A stretch of 64,000 nt of DNA from Hyalella azteca (GCF_000764305.2 NW_025937363.1:1-64000); one strand, 5' to 3'. Positions 31,508-42,539 are shown, numbered from the stretch's first letter. Translations and numbers: made by a program. Notes: generated by a model from the letters alone, not told the origin.

Positions 31508-32635
31508 ATGTTTGATTATTTCGATACGGCATTAGATGACAGTTTTACCATTTTCAATATACCGGAATGTGGTAAAGGTAAAGACGTTGTACAACTTAAG
31601 AGAGATATGCGAGCCAGCACCCCTGAAGGAAGTGAAATTAGCCATAAAAATTCAATCAGATTTCACGTGTCATCTTACGAAAGTTCTAGGAACAATGACG
31701 TCACTACTGAACAATCGATGGTGGTGCCTCAAGGCGAAGCTGAAGTATCAATTGCCCCATCGTCAGGAGATAACAGCAACATTTCTGCTGCACAGTCGAT
31801 GATGCCTCAACGCGAGGCTGACGTATCAAATGCCCCATCGTCAGATGACAGCAGCACTTTTGCTGCACAGTCGACGGTGGTGCCTCAAGACGTAGCTGAC
31901 GTATCAATTGCCCCATCGTCAGGAGATGACAGCAGCACTTTTGCTGCACAGTCGACGGTGGTGCCTCAACACGTAGCTGACGTATCAATTGCCCCATCGT
32001 CAGGGGATGACAGCAGCACTTCTTCTGCACAGTCGATGGTGCCTCAACACGTAGCTGACGTATNTGACAGCAGCACTTCTTCTGCTGCACATTCGATGCT
32101 GCCTCAACACGAAGCTGAAGTATCAATTGCCCCATCGTCAGGAGATGACAGCAGCACTTCTGCAGCTGCTGAGTCGTTGGCGGCTCAAGACGATAACAAT
32201 TCAACTAATGCTGCAGCTGAAGTATCAATTGCAGCATCGTCAGCAGATGATGATGCTGCTGCAGCACTTCTGCAGCCAGCTCAAGACGACACTTCATCGG
32301 GTGTTGAGCATGAAGAGGAGTTTGCTGAAATACCGGTTGTTGCATCGTCCTCGCAAGCACCTGAAGGAGCTGCACCTGCTCACGTGAAACCATGTTCAAA
32401 TATACTGTTAAAAGCTGCAAAGAAGTGCCTCAGAAAATATATCAAGGAGTTCAAAGAAGCTGCTGGAAGGCACGCACTTCTCTTACAGCGCAATGATGAA
32501 CCTTTTCAAGCAGCTACTGTCAAAGTTTTCTCCCCTCAGTTGGTAAAATTGTTTAATTATGATTTAAAATTAACTGCCAAAGTACTTCATTACTTTGTAA
32601 AGGTTAAAGTTGTAACGTTAAAATTGCCTCAGTAA
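31508..32635 (+). CDS. Ser/Ala-rich repeat ORF with coding minisatellite
   Basis: From ATG at 31508: MFDYFDTALDDSFTIFNIPE, then about seven imperfect repeats of 25-26 residues built on AEVSIAPSSGDDSST and AAQSMVPQ, then a basic Leu/Lys-rich C-terminus (KAAKKCLRKYIKEFKEAAGR) ending at TAA. The repeat block is a 75-78 bp minisatellite kept in frame, suggesting translation. A single N at 32064 sits where a repeat join occurs, so the copy number in the assembly is unreliable. Function unknown; it may belong to the recombinase element or be a flanking gene. Confidence 0.45.
   Translation: MFDYFDTALDDSFTIFNIPECGKGKDVVQLKRDMRASTPEGSEISHKNSIRFHVSSYESSRNNDVTTEQSMVVPQGEAEVSIAPSSGDNSNISAAQSMMPQREADVSNAPSSDDSSTFAAQSTVVPQDVADVSIAPSSGDDSSTFAAQSTVVPQHVADVSIAPSSGDDSSTSSAQSMVPQHVADVXDSSTSSAAHSMLPQHEAEVSIAPSSGDDSSTSAAAESLAAQDDNNSTNAAAEVSIAASSADDDAAAALLQPAQDDTSSGVEHEEEFAEIPVVASSSQAPEGAAPAHVKPCSNILLKAAKKCLRKYIKEFKEAAGRHALLLQRNDEPFQAATVKVFSPQLVKLFNYDLKLTAKVLHYFVKVKVVTLKLPQ
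31700..32240. repeat. Minisatellite, 75-78 bp unit, with assembly N
   Basis: Units share atcaattgccccatcgtcag, gacagcagcact and gctgcacagtcgatggtg. The N at 32064 interrupts a unit, consistent with a collapsed or patched repeat. Confidence 0.85.
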
Positions 32636-32689
32636 ACTTTGCGGTCATTTGCTTAACTAAATTTTGTTTCCATTTGATCATTTCAGTCA

Positions 32690-33065
32690 ATTTCTGTTCA
32701 TTTTTTCAATTTCCAATTGCTTTTGTTACTTTATCATTATGAATTAATTGCCAATTTCCAGTTGTCGTCTCAATTGTCAAATTTTCAGAATGTAATGGAT
32801 ATGATTTAGATAAGCGTTATGATTATATAATCTCAATTGTCTAATGTCTAGAATTGAAAGGGAAGTGATTTAGATTAGAGTTATAATTATGAATTAATTG
32901 CCAATTCATACTTTTCAGTTGTCATATCAATTGTCTAATGTCTAGAATTGAAGTTGAAGTGATTTAGATAAGCGCTATGATTATGAATTAATTGCCATTT
33001 TCTACATTTAATTGCCATCTAAATTGTCAAATTTTCAGAATGTAAATGGAAGTGATTTAAATAAA
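32690..33065. repeat. AT-rich tandem repeat, about 110-120 bp unit
   Basis: Three to four units share atgaattaattgccaa, tcaattgtctaatgtctaga and gaagtgatttagataagcg. Non-coding. It separates the repeat ORF from the Gypsy integrase C-terminus. Confidence 0.75.
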
Positions 33066-33349
33066 AGTTTTTGCCTTAAAATTGTTTACATATACCTTCA
33101 GAGTGAAATTATATCAAACAGTTGTAAATATTTTCTGAGTGTCTGAATTTGGCAGCAAAAGATGGGCTATAGTCGTATATGACTTGTAGACGCTCGACTC
33201 AACGTCAAATATGAGCTGAAACAGTAAGAATCGTAGTAGCTAGCTGATTTTGGCATCAAAATGACTGCGCTGATAAGAACTACAACATACCAGGTTTGGG
33301 GAGTATTTTGACCAATTTTCATAGAGATACAAGTCATTTCTGCAACCGG

Positions 33350-33520
33350 GGGCGAGATATTGCAAAAAAAATGGGCCATAAAGCGAGCAAAGCGGGCCGC
33401 AAAGGAGCATTCAGGGTGATCACCGATCGCGGTGCCGTTGTGACGCTCGAAGTAGATGGACGATCGTATCCTATTCACAAAAACCGTGTGAAACGGTATG
33501 TGTCGCCTATAACTACCGCG
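33350..33520 (+). pseudogene. Ty3/Gypsy integrase C-terminal domain remnant
   Basis: Encodes KGAFRVITDRGAVVTLEVDG followed by RSYPIHKNRVKRYVSP. Gypsy integrases end with a small SH3-like domain reading GPFRVxxxxxxxxVxLExDGRxxxIHxNRLKRY. It is in the same orientation as the core at 26225-26880, and nothing between them is Gypsy, so these may be two halves of one element split by the recombinase gene. Confidence 0.75.
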
Positions 33521-34069
33521 TCTGAGGATAGTGGTTCCTCACTGGAGGTCGAAGGTAGGAAAGGAAACTCGGACTTAATCATAACGTGCAAATTGGATAG
33601 TTCGGAGGTTGAGATGTCCGGACTCTCAGGCTTATTTATTTATTCCGCCATTTCGGTCAAGCTATTTGGGATCAAATACCTTTAAAGTCATGGATTTTCA
33701 AAAATGTTGTACATAATTTCGTGATGACGAATCGACCAATGTGTGTCGCAGCTATACATGCCAGCATCATGTACAAAAAATACTTTAGAGATTGAAAAGC
33801 ACTCCTAGATGCTTATCCTGGAGCAACGTATGAACGCGTGAAGATCGAAGCGATTGCTGGAATTGATCTGAGAATGATTTAAAAGTCAGCCATGCTTTAG
33901 ATGTGGGCTCTTGCGAATTTATCGTTAGACAAAATTCAAAATAGTTCGCCGAATAAAAAAGAAACAGGGCCAACGGTACGATTAGTGGCACATATAGCTC
34001 CAACTTGTGCGCAATGCACGTCAACCAGCTACAATTCCTTTCGCCATCTCCAATTCTTTCTTGAATAAT

Positions 34070-34860
34070 ACCGTCGACGGATACGCAGCCGTGCACCACC
34101 AAATTTGTGCACCAATCAGCCTTGAAAGAAACGCCTAGCACATTTCCAGATGACCACCAATCAGCCGTGGATTAAGCCATCCGTCGGTAACCAGTTCGTG
34201 ACATCATCTTGCTTTAAATATGAGGAGCTTTACGCAACCGTATTCTGAAGCGAATAGCCCAGAGAGTAATGGTTGTCCACCACTGAACGTTGCATCGCTT
34301 CATCACTTCATACCCTGACTTTAGCTCGAACTGTAACTTGCGGACAACGGACTGCGACCAACCAGCCCATGTCGCCAGTGGAACTGCATGCATCCTGCCG
34401 TGCACCTCCAGACCGTCACTTTTAGCTCACAACATCCGGGGTTAGGTTCAGAAAGCATAGTTCTGTTCCAAAATCTATCGTCCTTCGACGAGCGACTTCC
34501 ACAGCTTTGCTAAATTACGTAACTTTAAGCTCAAGCATCTGAGGTTAGGTTTCAGATAACATAGTTCTGTTCCAAAATTTATCGTCGTACGACGCGTGGC
34601 CGTTCGACCGTAGGCCGATTCGACACACGGGACAGATTCGGACGGCTCCGGCGCGCTCCGTCCGGGTTGTGTAAAATTTTTTCGCGTATTGGCAGACGAC
34701 GCTGGGCCATACGACGTCAGGCTATTTTCCTGTGGGCTGATTGATCTAATTCAATGGATGAGAGCTGTCTGGTGGCGTGCGGCTGTTGATTCTCATGATT
34801 CATGATTCTCAGTTCGAAGCACGGTAGTGGTGGTCTCCGACAGGCGTCCCCCGTCGACTA
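34070..34860 (-). repeat. Gypsy-related repeat, reverse orientation
   Basis: Reverse complement of sequence at 5455-5830 (including the part leading into RT) and of parts of 36300-36660 and 53170-53560. It carries no polymerase motif. The preceding stretch 33700-34070 shows nothing recognisable. Confidence 0.55.
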
Positions 34861-35186
34861 GCTGGATGTTGATATGAAGATAATTAACGAAGCGCGAAAA
34901 TAATTCTTGGAGATCTTGAGGAACTCCTTCGTCGTTGAGAAAGGATCTACATGGACGAAATACGCGTAAACCATCTTGCCATCATCAATAGGTGACCCGG
35001 TGTCACCTTTTTCTCCCGTAAAGAAGTGTCGATAGATCTGCTCGGCCATCTTTTTGTTAGTAGACCGACATTTCATCTTGAGATTCTCAATGTGGACTTC
35101 GATGTTGCCCTTCTCGTAAAAGAGAGTAGTCGAACAGATTCTGGCCGCATACCTGCGTTATGTCAATGAAATTAACAACCTACAAC

Positions 35187-35970
35187 CAGAGCTGGGCAGC
35201 GCTACTATTTGAAAGATAGCGGCCGCTACCGCTACATGCTCTAAATGTAGCGAGCGGTACCGCTACACCCACTAGATTGTAGCGAGCGCTACCGCTACAG
35301 TAAAATGTAGCGCCGCTATATTAGCCGTACAATGGCCAAAATTTGAACTCTCTAAATATTTATTGTTCTGCTATTTGGATTTACTCATAAACATTTAATG
35401 ATAATCAAACATTTTCAAAACATATCGATGCAACTTTATTGCAATTAACCTAACCGAACTAGTACGGGTTAGATACAGTCAATAAAAGTTAGTTATTTCT
35501 ATGTTTTACCTTCCCTACATGGATGTCTACTTTAATCTACCAATCTCAAAAATTATCCACATATACATATAAAAAATCAGTCTTTTATATGTATATATAA
35601 GTGGATTCTTTTTTATATTGGTAGATTAAAGTAGACATCCATGTAGGGAAGGTGAAACATAAAAATAACTGTAAGCAAACTGAAACATGAAAAAATACCT
35701 GTAAGTGGTAACTGCCTAACTGGTAACAACTTAACAAGTAACAACTATGTTGACACTAGTAACAGGCTGAGGTTGACAACATTACCCTGAAATCTTTCGT
35801 ACAGTTTTCTTCTGTAATTTATATTATGTATGTATCATGCTGGTTTTTAAATAATATTCAATAATTTTAAGTAAACTCTCAAGGCTTTATCTATTACTGT
35901 AGCGGTAGCGCTGTAGCGGCAAAACCTCGTATCGCTACTTATATATGTAGCGCGCTACTGCCCACCTCTG
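35187..35970. mobile_element. hAT-type element, family 1, copy 2
   Basis: Ends cagagctgggcagcgct and gcgcgctactgcccacctctg. Perfect 8-bp duplication cctacaac at 35179-35186 and 35971-35978. Gtagcg-rich ends as in copy 1. It carries the uninterrupted version of the site hit by the Penelope-like insertion in copy 1 (cgtacagttttcttc, minus-strand reading) and its own palindrome at 35508-35653. Confidence 0.9.
35508..35653. repeat. Perfect palindrome inside hAT copy 2
   Basis: Arms of 37 bp (35508-35544 and 35617-35653; accttccctacatggatg...) are exact complements, and the AT-rich centre also pairs partly. Probably a small foldback MITE or a hairpin formed by inverted duplication. Confidence 0.8.
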
Positions 35971-35984
35971 CCTACAACACAACT

Positions 35985-37152
35985 GTAACGACATATGGTA
36001 ACGTTAACAGAACCCACCATTAGCTGCACATGCATCCCAGCTGCAATGCCTCGCAGTGTCAGACATTGATGCCTCGCAACCCCTGGACGCCTGTCGGAGA
36101 CCACCAATGCCGTGCTTCGAATGGACTATCATTATCCCTTCCCTCAAGAACGGTGCCTATAACACTTCTTCATTGAAACACTATCAGCCGTAAGCCACCA
36201 GACAGATCACGTCCATTGAATTATATCAATCAACCCACAGGAAAATAGCCTGGCGTAGTATGGCCCAGCAACGTCTGCCAATAAGCGAGAAAAAAATTTT
36301 ACACCACCCAGGAGCGCGCCGAAGCCTGCAGTGATTATGATGTCCGTCACCGACCCGTCCGTATCTGTCCCGTGTCTCGAATCAGGCTACGGTCGAACGG
36401 CCACTCTTCGTAGGACAATAAATTTTGGAACACAATTATGCTATCTTAAACCTAACCCTAGAATAGCCTAGATGCTGTGAGCTACAAGTTACGTAATTTA
36501 ACGAACTTGCGGAAGTCACTCGTCGGCGGACGATAGATATGGGAACAGAAATATGCTTTCTGAAACCTAACCCCGGATGTTGAGAGCTAAAAGTGAGAGT
36601 CTGGTTGTTCGCCACCACACTGCTGCAAGACCTACACCAGTGTAACACCACAGATTGTCATGGACCTGAAAGTTTTTATCTAATGAATTATCCTAGGGCC
36701 TCATCAAGGTAAGCTATTGTTTCTATCAGAAGTGTAGCGCTCTTTACGTGAAGGAGCAGACTGCTCCGAAAAAGTCATCCACAAACTGCGTTGCTGAGTA
36801 AGCAGTTCGCGTATTATTTATGTGACACATCGGTTTCAAAGGACACAGCAGGAGAATCGACATCACTGCAGATATCTTCTGAAGCAGATGTGATATCGAC
36901 CGAACTGATATCACTAACAAGCATGTTGCGCCTTAAAACCCTTTTCCACTACGGGACTGATTCGGAAGGATTAAGGCTAGCCTCAAAATGGTGTACACGT
37001 TTCCACTGGGCTACCGCTCCGTCGCGCGCGACATTTCAGTGCGGGATGTATATTGGAGCGACAGCAACATAAAACCTACTGGGACGAAAGTCAGAGCGAC
37101 ACTGTCACACTAGCCTGACAGCCCTGACTGCCGGACGAGTTCACTGATGATC
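35985..37152 (+). repeat. Segment duplicated at 52915-54189
   Basis: Over about 1.15 kb it parallels 52915-54189 in the same orientation, sharing ttcccttccctcaagaacg, ggtaagctattgtttctatc, agaagtgtagcgctcttt and the gaatcgacatcactgcagat stretch. It contains Gypsy-related repeat sequence, a region with an open frame (around 36790) and a reversed Harbinger F fragment (ttccactacgggactgattc). Both copies end at the start of a hAT family 2 element. Confidence 0.75.
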
Positions 37153-37172
37153 CAGTGTTGCCAGGGTTTTTC

Positions 37173-38459
37173 CGGGCTCAAAAGGATGACGTCACGGCAC
37201 CGAATCGCCATATGCATTGTGGGATCGGCCGCCATATTTGTAGCAGGGTCTAGCTTTCGCCTGCGTGTTAAATCTACTGCGATCGTCTCTTTTTGAAGTT
37301 TTTGCTTGAAGATGGGACGCTACTGCACCGTTGTAGGATGTACCAGTCTTTCTCACGGCCATTTAAACAGAAAACTATACAATGGAATGCGTTTATTCAG
37401 TTTACTAGTCGTGAATGCCGTGTATATCGTATCAGTTTATGGCTCGTACTGATATACGTATCGCATATCAGTTTACCAGACGTGAATATTTATTATATAC
37501 GATACTATACATTTTCCAGGGGCAAAATCTGTTACTTGCCTTTAGATAAGCTATATAAATAAGAATAAAACGTAATAATATTTACAGATCAGATAACATT
37601 GTCATGATCCATTTATGCTGCAGCGATGATGGTGTTGTTGCAGTTGGCTGGTTTGTTGGAAGATCAAAATGATTCGCTTTGTTCTATAACATCAAATGTT
37701 TCGAGTTCTTTACATTGCCTCTCAATTTCAATATAAATTGGTTTTGCAAAACGTCGAGGTTTCTGGTGAGTTGGTGTGTTGTTGGTCAGTTCTGTGGTCT
37801 GAGGTATCACATGAGCGCGTCCAATATCGGGATCTGTATTCCTACTATGAGTCTATGAGCCGTCCGAACCCTGGTTACCTGGTAAGTATTGATAAAATTC
37901 TATCCTTTTCCTCTTCAAGAAGGTGAAAAGGAATTTCATTTTCCATTCTTAGAAGGTTCCATTCATCAGCTTCATTATCTTCGTCCAGTTGTACTACCAA
38001 ACTAACTCTACCAAGTACATCGCCTTTCTTGATTCGTTGAAGTTTCGTTTCTCCATCGCCTGTACCCATCCATCCACAAATTGTTTGTAAGCTTCAAGAG
38101 TCTTATATGCCTTGGATTCTTGCAAGGTGCATTGGCTGACCACCAAACACCAAATAGTTCAGTAAATCACCGTGTTAAACGGGAGGCACGCTTGCAAAAT
38201 CTGCACATCACGGCTTTGCCGGCACTTCGTTGGCATCAACATCGTTAATGTCGAACTTTTTTCTTAAATATCGGTCTCTCACTGAAGGAAGGAGTTTTTG
38301 ACAACAGCCTAATCCTTTCTGCTTTGTTCTTTCTTTCTCCATTGCTACCAAAACTTCCAAATGTGTAGGAACGAGAGAGTAAGCTGAGGCGCCAGTGTGA
38401 TACAAAGATGGCGGCGTAGCACGCGGCTAACGTGGATACGCGGGAGCTTTGCGAGCCCG
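37173..38459. mobile_element. Insertion with inverted ends and THAP-like ORF
   Basis: Starts cgggctcaaaaggatgacgt and ends gctttgcgagcccg, with cgggctc/gagcccg as exact inverted ends. Further in, gccgccatatttgta on the left mirrors tacaaagatggcggc on the right. The left end includes tgacgtca, a perfect CRE palindrome, and both ends carry YY1-like gccgccat. These could be transposon terminal repeats or promoters. The right half, read on the minus strand at about 38064-38125, encodes ESKAYKTLEAYKQFVDGWVQ, resembling a segment of SWIM/YqaJ-type proteins, but weakly. No target duplication found. Confidence 0.45.
37312..37452 (+). CDS. THAP-like zinc-finger start, short ORF
   Basis: ATG at 37312, MGRYCTVVGCTSLSHGH then NRKLYNGMRLF, ending at TGA. 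THAP domains start M-x-x-x-C-x-x-x-x-C-x-S/R, which fits the first 12 residues. The later C and H ligands and AVPTIF-type box are not visible, so this is either the first exon of a THAP gene or a chance match. P-element transposases begin with a THAP domain, which fits the inverted ends of the host segment. Confidence 0.35.
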   Translation: MGRYCTVVGCTSLSHGHLNRKLYNGMRLFSLLVVNAVYIVSVYGSY

Positions 38460-39657
38460 ATACCAGATTGCCTAGCTCAAAGTACCAGAAATTTTATTGT
38501 TCAAAAAACAGACTAATACCTCCAAATTTAATGAAACTATTCGTCAGAAACGTTGGTTAGGAAAAGCAAAAAAATTTATCTTATGTACTGTGCATTTATC
38601 TGGCTTGACGATAATTAACCAAATTGAACACGTTATAATTTTTCACTCTGTTTGGAACATTTTGACACTTTTCTTTTCATGTATCTAATTACATTAACAC
38701 CTTTTCCTTTTATAACACAGTGTGGCGCTTCTTCAACATGAGCAAGCCACGGAAATTGGTCATCGTTTTGCTTATTTTCGGGTTTGATCACTTGTTGCGG
38801 CGGAGCAGATAGCTTTTGGTTCGAATAAGGAACTCCAGTACCTTAATTGAAATTTTATTTCATTGCTTGTTTTTCATCCTAGGTCAGCTACGTGACTTGT
38901 GAAAACACTCGCTCCACGAATGCAGTGGAGACAGGTCAAAGTAGACAAGTGATTCATTCAGTAAGCAGCCAGTTCCATGAATGGATGATGATTTTCAAGA
39001 TCAGTGAAATATTGAATGGCACCCCAGAATTCAAAACCACCAAACAGAAACGGTGGAGCTTGCGTCGCAGGGATCGGTTCGACAACCTCACTCGTCCTAG
39101 GCCATATCATCACTGATCAATAATCAATCAAGGATCATCACTCTCGTGCTTATATTGCACTAAGCACTTCTGCTAAATGTTAACAATTTAGATTGGGGTT
39201 ATTTCATCAAGCGGTAACTCAAACTTCAGAGATGGAACTTAATGCAGTAAATTTGCAGCAAGTCAGAAAATACCAGATTTAGGCAAATAAACCAGATCTA
39301 AAATACTCATACCAGACACCTGAAAATACCAGATTTGTGAAATCTGGTATAGAAAAATACCATCAGGCAATGCTGCTTAGTTAACGCATCCCTGTCCTCA
39401 TCTGGTGCTTAATATATGTAGTGCCTGACACTTCATTCGCGAAGTTTAGTGCTAAGCGGGTAACTCGTAGGCAAATGGTTTTCATTAAAAAGAAAATTAT
39501 ATTACATTAATTACCCTCATCTCTGCTGATATGTCCACGTCATAGTTGTTTTGTTATTGAGTGCTCTATAACTTATGACTAGCAGCTACTAGTCATAAAA
39601 TTTACTGTTAATGATGTATTTTGAACAATCTTAATTGTAAAGTTGTCCTAAAGACCA

Positions 39658-40152
39658 GGGGCCGTACTATCGAAACTTCGTTAGTACGAAAAATCGACTT
39701 ACGTGTGGCGTAAGTGCTGATATGAAGGCGTAACTCTAGCGGTGGCATTATCAAAACATTTGCGCGGGAAGCTACGAAAAGAAGCCGTACGTAGCTCTAC
39801 GCCTGCTCGGAGGTGTCGTAAGTGGAGTTACGTACGAGTTTTGAGTGTTCCGAAGCAATATGAAACTAGTGATTTACTTGAAACACGATGAATTGTGATA
39901 GAATTTTGCCAAAAATTTAACATAGGCTTGATATGTGATCGTGCTAAAAAGCTAAATGGTGCTTTTTGTAAAAAAAGGCCAATTGCCTTTTGTGCTTTAA
40001 TTTACAAGCAAATGTTGAAAATTCATATCGAAGAGTTTTATGATCATTCATTTGAACAATATCTGAATGCCTTTTTGATTCAAAATTATATTGAAATTGA
40101 CAAGCCAACCATTTTTCTAGTTCTCTGTAAACAAATTCATTTCTTTATATGA
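39658..40152 (+). mobile_element. TIR element family D, left part
   Basis: Starts ggggccgtactatcgaaact and parallels 17213-17700, including gatcgtgctaaa. No matching right end is seen before 40200. Contains an open frame (39895-40152) without recognised family. Confidence 0.55.
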
Positions 40153-40892
40153 CAGCCACAACTCCAACTCGCCGAATTATCTAAATTCTTTGTAACCTTC
40201 TAAAAAATTATTCTAATTTTGAATGGGAATAATGCATTTATTTGCCCTTATTGCAAGAAATTTCGGTTGATGATCACAACAAGTGCATTGCTATTTGGAT
40301 AACGTTTCACTCATTTATCCAAATACACCCTAGTCAGGCACCGCAAATGCCGCTGACATCACACATCCAACCAGCAATAATTTTCCTTGAGAGTTGAGTT
40401 GTCATGCTTCTTTTGATCTTATCATTCAGGTGGAGGGCCTGCTTTTGAGTATCAAATATTCTGCTGCTGAAGAGGCCATGCTACCTTTGCTGCCTCAACA
40501 CTACTGTGTTTGGCGTGGGATTTCCTGAGAGTGAAGCAAATGTTTCCAACGCAGGCAAGTCTAGAATTTCATTTTACATACATAACTGGAGTAACATTTT
40601 ACCCAGTTTGAACATATTTCATTACAACATTAAGCTTTATAAAATATATTGTAGTTAATTCATAATAATTGGTGAATGAATTGAAAAAATTTCTAAACAA
40701 GACCTTCTAATATTCAATCAAGAAATATAATTATTAGTCAGAGTGAAAATCTATAAAAATTCTGAGCTCATTGAGTATCATTTTGATTTGGAAGCAAAAA
40801 ACGTCTTTTACATTAATTTTACAGTGGGAAAAAGTACTCTGGTGATAGTGAACGGAATTCCCAAAAAGATTTTAAAATGTTTCTGTTTCAGT

Positions 40893-41480
40893 TGGAGAAG
40901 ATGAACAGCCTGAGGAGGCTCAAGAAGTTTGCCTTGAGGTCATGGATTTGGAAGATACCTCACCTGGAACTGTGACAACGGCTGAAGACGACTGCTTTCT
41001 TCATGCTCGTTCAGGTCCCTAAGGCATTCATGCCACTGCTCCCAATAGCGTTATTATTCCTACAAGTATTGCATCTTCTGCTAAATTCCAGCATGGAACA
41101 AAATGAAAGCCACAAATGCCCCCAGTTCTCCAGAGAGCTACATCTGCCAAACTTGCCAAGACCAAGACCATGATGCTAGGTACTGTAGGCGCAAGTAAGC
41201 TAACACCTGCAAGCAGAAGACAATTTTCATTTAGAGTACCTAAAACTTGCATACATGCAAAGTCATAGGTGGGCGAAAGCAGCTGCCATCCTCTTCAAGC
41301 CTGAAGTCACCGAAGTAAAACTCCGAGAAGTTCGAAATCCTCCTGACGTGGGCCCCAGTCGTCGCTACCGACTATTGGCGATGGTGATGACTGATGAGTG
41401 TCAAAGCACCGAAGTTACAGGACGCCAGAAAACTCAGAATTGCAGGCAAAGAAATGGCAATCTACCACCGCCTCCTGCTT
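40893..41480 (+). pseudogene. Decayed coding block, unrecognised
   Basis: After tttctgtttcag (40892) a frame reads VGEDEQPEEAQEVCLEVMDL, then TSPGTVTTAEDDCFLHARSG, stop, then Ser/Thr/Lys-rich sequence (SASSAKF-like, RATSAKLAKTKTMMLGTVGA, SRRQFSFRVPKTC) with stops, ending near cttggcag|GTAAAT at 41486. Composition and possible splice sites suggest an old exon. In another frame 41147-41195 spells a CCHC pattern (CQTCQDQDHDARYC). I cannot name a family. Confidence 0.35.
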
Positions 41481-41559
41481 GGCAGGTAAATAACGTTTAC
41501 CTCGTTACTATGTTCAAAACTGTATTTATAACTATTATTCGAGCAGTCAAAATCTGAAA

Positions 41560-42245
41560 GCTAACACTAAAATCTTTCAATTAGCCTTAGTATTAAAAAT
41601 TTCTGATAAAGTTATTAGTTCAACTTCTTATCTAAATAACATTTCACAAAGCCAATCCTCGTTAACATATTAATTCCCAAAATTCCTCTTCACTGATTAT
41701 TATTCAAAATCATTCTTACCCGAATCAATACGACTCCATAGCAATTTAAAAATTTCACCAATGCCATAGAATTTTAATTAAATGATCATATTACTTATTA
41801 TTGATATAGTATAATAGCACTTCAACATTGGTCTCAATCGAATCTTGGTTCAAAACTTTCCCTAAATTCAACAATGATTGTACAAGTTATATATCTTCTA
41901 ACGTAACTGCATTAGCATTTTATTACCATATTTAAACTTGTCGATCATCTGTTTCTACCCTAAAGAGAAGTGCAGGAGGGCGAAGATTTCTACGTTCTAT
42001 CAAGAACCCCTTCAGATTCAGCTAAACTCTTCGCATTCACAAACCAAAAGGTTCTTGGAGCGACTGTCGCTCTGTACGAACCAGAATTTTAGGAAACCTT
42101 CATCCACGGCATGAACTTTATAGCAGAAGCCTATAATTCGCGGAATTCAATTCAAGTTCAGCAATATGGCATAAACAGTTCGGCAAGGAGGGGCTTCATA
42201 GGAGAGGCAAGGCTTCATAGGAGAGCTTTACGAATTTAGGAGTAA
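41560..42245. other. AT-rich, no gene recognised
   Basis: Low-GC sequence without conserved frames or terminal repeats. It leads into the first plus-strand family G unit. Confidence 0.4.
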
Positions 42246-42251
42246 GCAGCC

Positions 42252-42539
42252 CGTGAGGAAATAGAGAAACTGGCAGGTGTCGTCGCCGCGAAAAATATTG
42301 TATACGAGACTGCCAAGGTAGAGTTGGATGCTGCACGAAAGCAATTAGCTGCCGGGCGCGAAAACTTAAGGCAAATACTGGCAAACCTCGACGGAGCCAT
42401 GGGAAACGATGCCATAGCCCAAGTGAAAAGGCGACGAGAGCAGACGAATTTGAGAAGATTGCTGCAACGTTATCCTGAGGAGGCGCCGAATGAACCACTA
42501 CTGCAAGCTGCAAGGGAGGGAAGAGACCAAAGACGATAG
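42252..42539 (+). CDS. Family G helical-peptide repeat, least-damaged copy
   Basis: After a TAA at 42242-42244 the frame runs AAREEIEKLAGVVAAKNIVY, ETAKVELDAARKQLAAGREN, LRQILANLDGAMGNDAIAQV, KRRREQTNLRRLLQRYPEEA, ending in DQRR-TAG. It is a continuous 95-residue helix rich in Ala, Arg, Leu and Gln. It has Gln (CAA/CAG) at places where other copies have TAA or TAG. Amino-acid similarity to the other copies is higher than expected from their DNA divergence, indicating past selection on this frame. Function unknown. Confidence 0.5.
   Translation, partial: REEIEKLAGVVAAKNIVYETAKVELDAARKQLAAGRENLRQILANLDGAMGNDAIAQVKRRREQTNLRRLLQRYPEEAPNEPLLQAAREGRDQRR

Larger units (their letters stand above)
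37153..39375 (-). mobile_element. hAT-type element, family 2, split copy
   Basis: The tip cagtgttgccagggttttt (37153-37171) and the body from ataccagattgcc (about 38460) to catcaggcaatgctg (39375) together make a full element in reverse orientation. Between them is a 1.29-kb insertion. The right end is diverged and no octamer duplication is visible. Confidence 0.65.

Noticed and set aside
31704..32204. Minus-strand open frame across the minisatellite
   Set aside because: Cys-rich antisense of the repeat units; open only because the units are 3n long. The plus strand has conserved flanking coding sequence.
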